DNA from: Maritalea porphyrae
GTDB taxonomy: Bacteria > Pseudomonadota > Alphaproteobacteria > Rhizobiales > Devosiaceae
DNA: 64,000 bases
Assembly: GCF_027213965.1 (NCBI RefSeq)
Contig: NZ_JAPWGX010000002.1
Span: 748,412-812,411 of the forward strand
Direction: 5' to 3'
Part shown: in pieces, positions 63,630 to 64,000 of the stretch
Numbering within the stretch: position 1 is the stretch's first letter
Layout of the letters: each line of letters begins with the position of its first letter
Program-made: the position numbers and the translations under genes
The notes under the pieces: model-generated
Seen by the model: the letters and a program-made list of their open reading frames with translations, nothing else
What the model was told of the DNA's origin: nothing
The model's database searches: none

Positions 63630-63755
63630 TGTAGGGTCTCCGACTTAAGAACAAGGCTCGTTTCTTTGACGAATCTGTCAATGACGAGTAGATGTTTCAG
63701 TGTCTTTGCATTTTTGGCAAGGACTTAACGCAAAAGATCAAGAGGCCCTGTCGCA

Positions 63756-64000
63756 ATGGCTGAACCTAATCGACCTCTCTCGCCGCACCTGCAAATCTAT
63801 AAATTCGAGATCACGATGGCCATGTCCATTGTGCACAGAATTACGGGTACAGGGCTTTATTTTGGCACAGCATTGCTCGCGTGGTGGTTCGCCGCCGCAG
63901 CGATTGGCGATGGCGCTTTTGATATGGCGCAGGGCTTTTTCAACCACTGGTTTGGCCGGCTGATCTTGATCGGCTACACATGGGCCTTGTTCCATCACAT
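63756..64000 (+). CDS. sdhC: Succinate dehydrogenase cytochrome b556 subunit, 5' part
   Basis: The first 81 codons of SdhC run off the window end. The protein begins with NRPLSPHLQIYKFEITMAMSI, has the HRITGTGLYFG signature of the quinone and heme-binding helix, and membrane helices thereafter, with a late FHH for heme coordination. The ATG at 63756 is preceded by weak ribosome-site sequence. It is expected to be followed by sdhDAB outside the window, and links to the SDHAF4-like gene at 33.7 kb. Confidence 0.95.
   Translation, partial: MAEPNRPLSPHLQIYKFEITMAMSIVHRITGTGLYFGTALLAWWFAAAAIGDGAFDMAQGFFNHWFGRLILIGYTWALFHH

Noticed and set aside
63666-63681. TTGAC-N6-GTCAA inverted repeat upstream of sdhC as an FNR/FixK box
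   Set aside because: The spacing is two bases too long for TTGA-N6-TCAA, so it does not fit the consensus.
63700-63963. An 87-codon plus-strand frame overlapping the start of sdhC
   Set aside because: It is in a different frame from the clear SdhC sequence, which carries the HRITGTG signature; treated as a shadow.

Overview
The window looks like chromosomal DNA from an alphaproteobacterium, most likely of the order Hyphomicrobiales (Rhizobiales), with moderate GC by eye. The evidence is a LexA box of the alphaproteobacterial GAAC-N7-GAAC type before an imuA-imuB-dnaE2 cassette, a very large NAD-dependent glutamate dehydrogenase, a hemC-hemD-mitofilin-hemY cluster, dispersed leuC, leuD and leuB, and DUF1674, DUF1737 and DUF4893 proteins. 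Species cannot be fixed from sequence alone; a marine Devosia/Maritalea-like relative is only a guess. I saw no tRNA, rRNA, CRISPR array, prophage or insertion sequence.

Layout. 1-3.5 kb: end of a threonine dehydrogenase-like gene, an SDR oxidoreductase, a RibN-like transporter behind an FMN riboswitch, and a BaiN/HI0933-type flavoprotein. 3.5-9.6 kb: SOS mutagenesis cassette imuA-imuB-dnaE2 on the minus strand, with a perfect LexA box and a dispersed palindromic element downstream. 9.7-14.2 kb: a membrane protein, an ECF41-type sigma factor divergent from its probable target pair (membrane protein plus CxxC carboxymuconolactone decarboxylase-like protein), a DUF2189 protein, and a CBS-BON protein behind an FNR/FixK-type box. 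14.4-20.7 kb: TPP riboswitch and a tightly coupled thiC-O-S-G-E-F-D operon. 20.7-25.7 kb: the most unusual part, with a TauE/SafE permease, an unannotated 24-codon ORF with an exceptionally strong Shine-Dalgarno sequence and its own terminator, a MarR regulator with tandem operators, a deiodinase-like thioredoxin-fold protein, an exported protein, and a tandem pair of exported metalloprotease-like proteins of which one has lost its zinc ligands. 25.8-32.4 kb: heme genes divergent from tsaD-gpsA.

32.4-42.4 kb is mostly housekeeping: YciI, EVE, DUF1761, SDHAF4-like, htpX, rsmB, a heparinase-like protein, purH, ppa and an UMF1-type MFS transporter. 42.5-57.9 kb holds the glutamate dehydrogenase, leuC, leuD and leuB, interleaved with deoD, RidA, a ClpP-like membrane-anchored protein with a membrane partner, and several poorly known membrane proteins. 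58-60.7 kb is a DUF2157-DUF4401-GDYXXLXY trio. 60.8-62 kb holds asd, preceded by a previously uncalled 35-codon ORF very rich in Thr, Lys and Met codons, a candidate leader peptide for aspartate-family control. The window ends with a GNAT protein, a beta-carbonic anhydrase, a DUF1737 protein and the start of sdhC.

Regulation is unusually legible here: two riboswitches (FMN, TPP), a LexA box, an ECF41 promoter, an FNR/FixK box, MarR operators, nine intrinsic terminators and a putative peptide leader. The strongest candidates for undescribed biology are the Thr/Lys/Met leader ORF before asd, the 24-aa ORF with near-complete anti-SD complementarity, and the protease/pseudoprotease pair.
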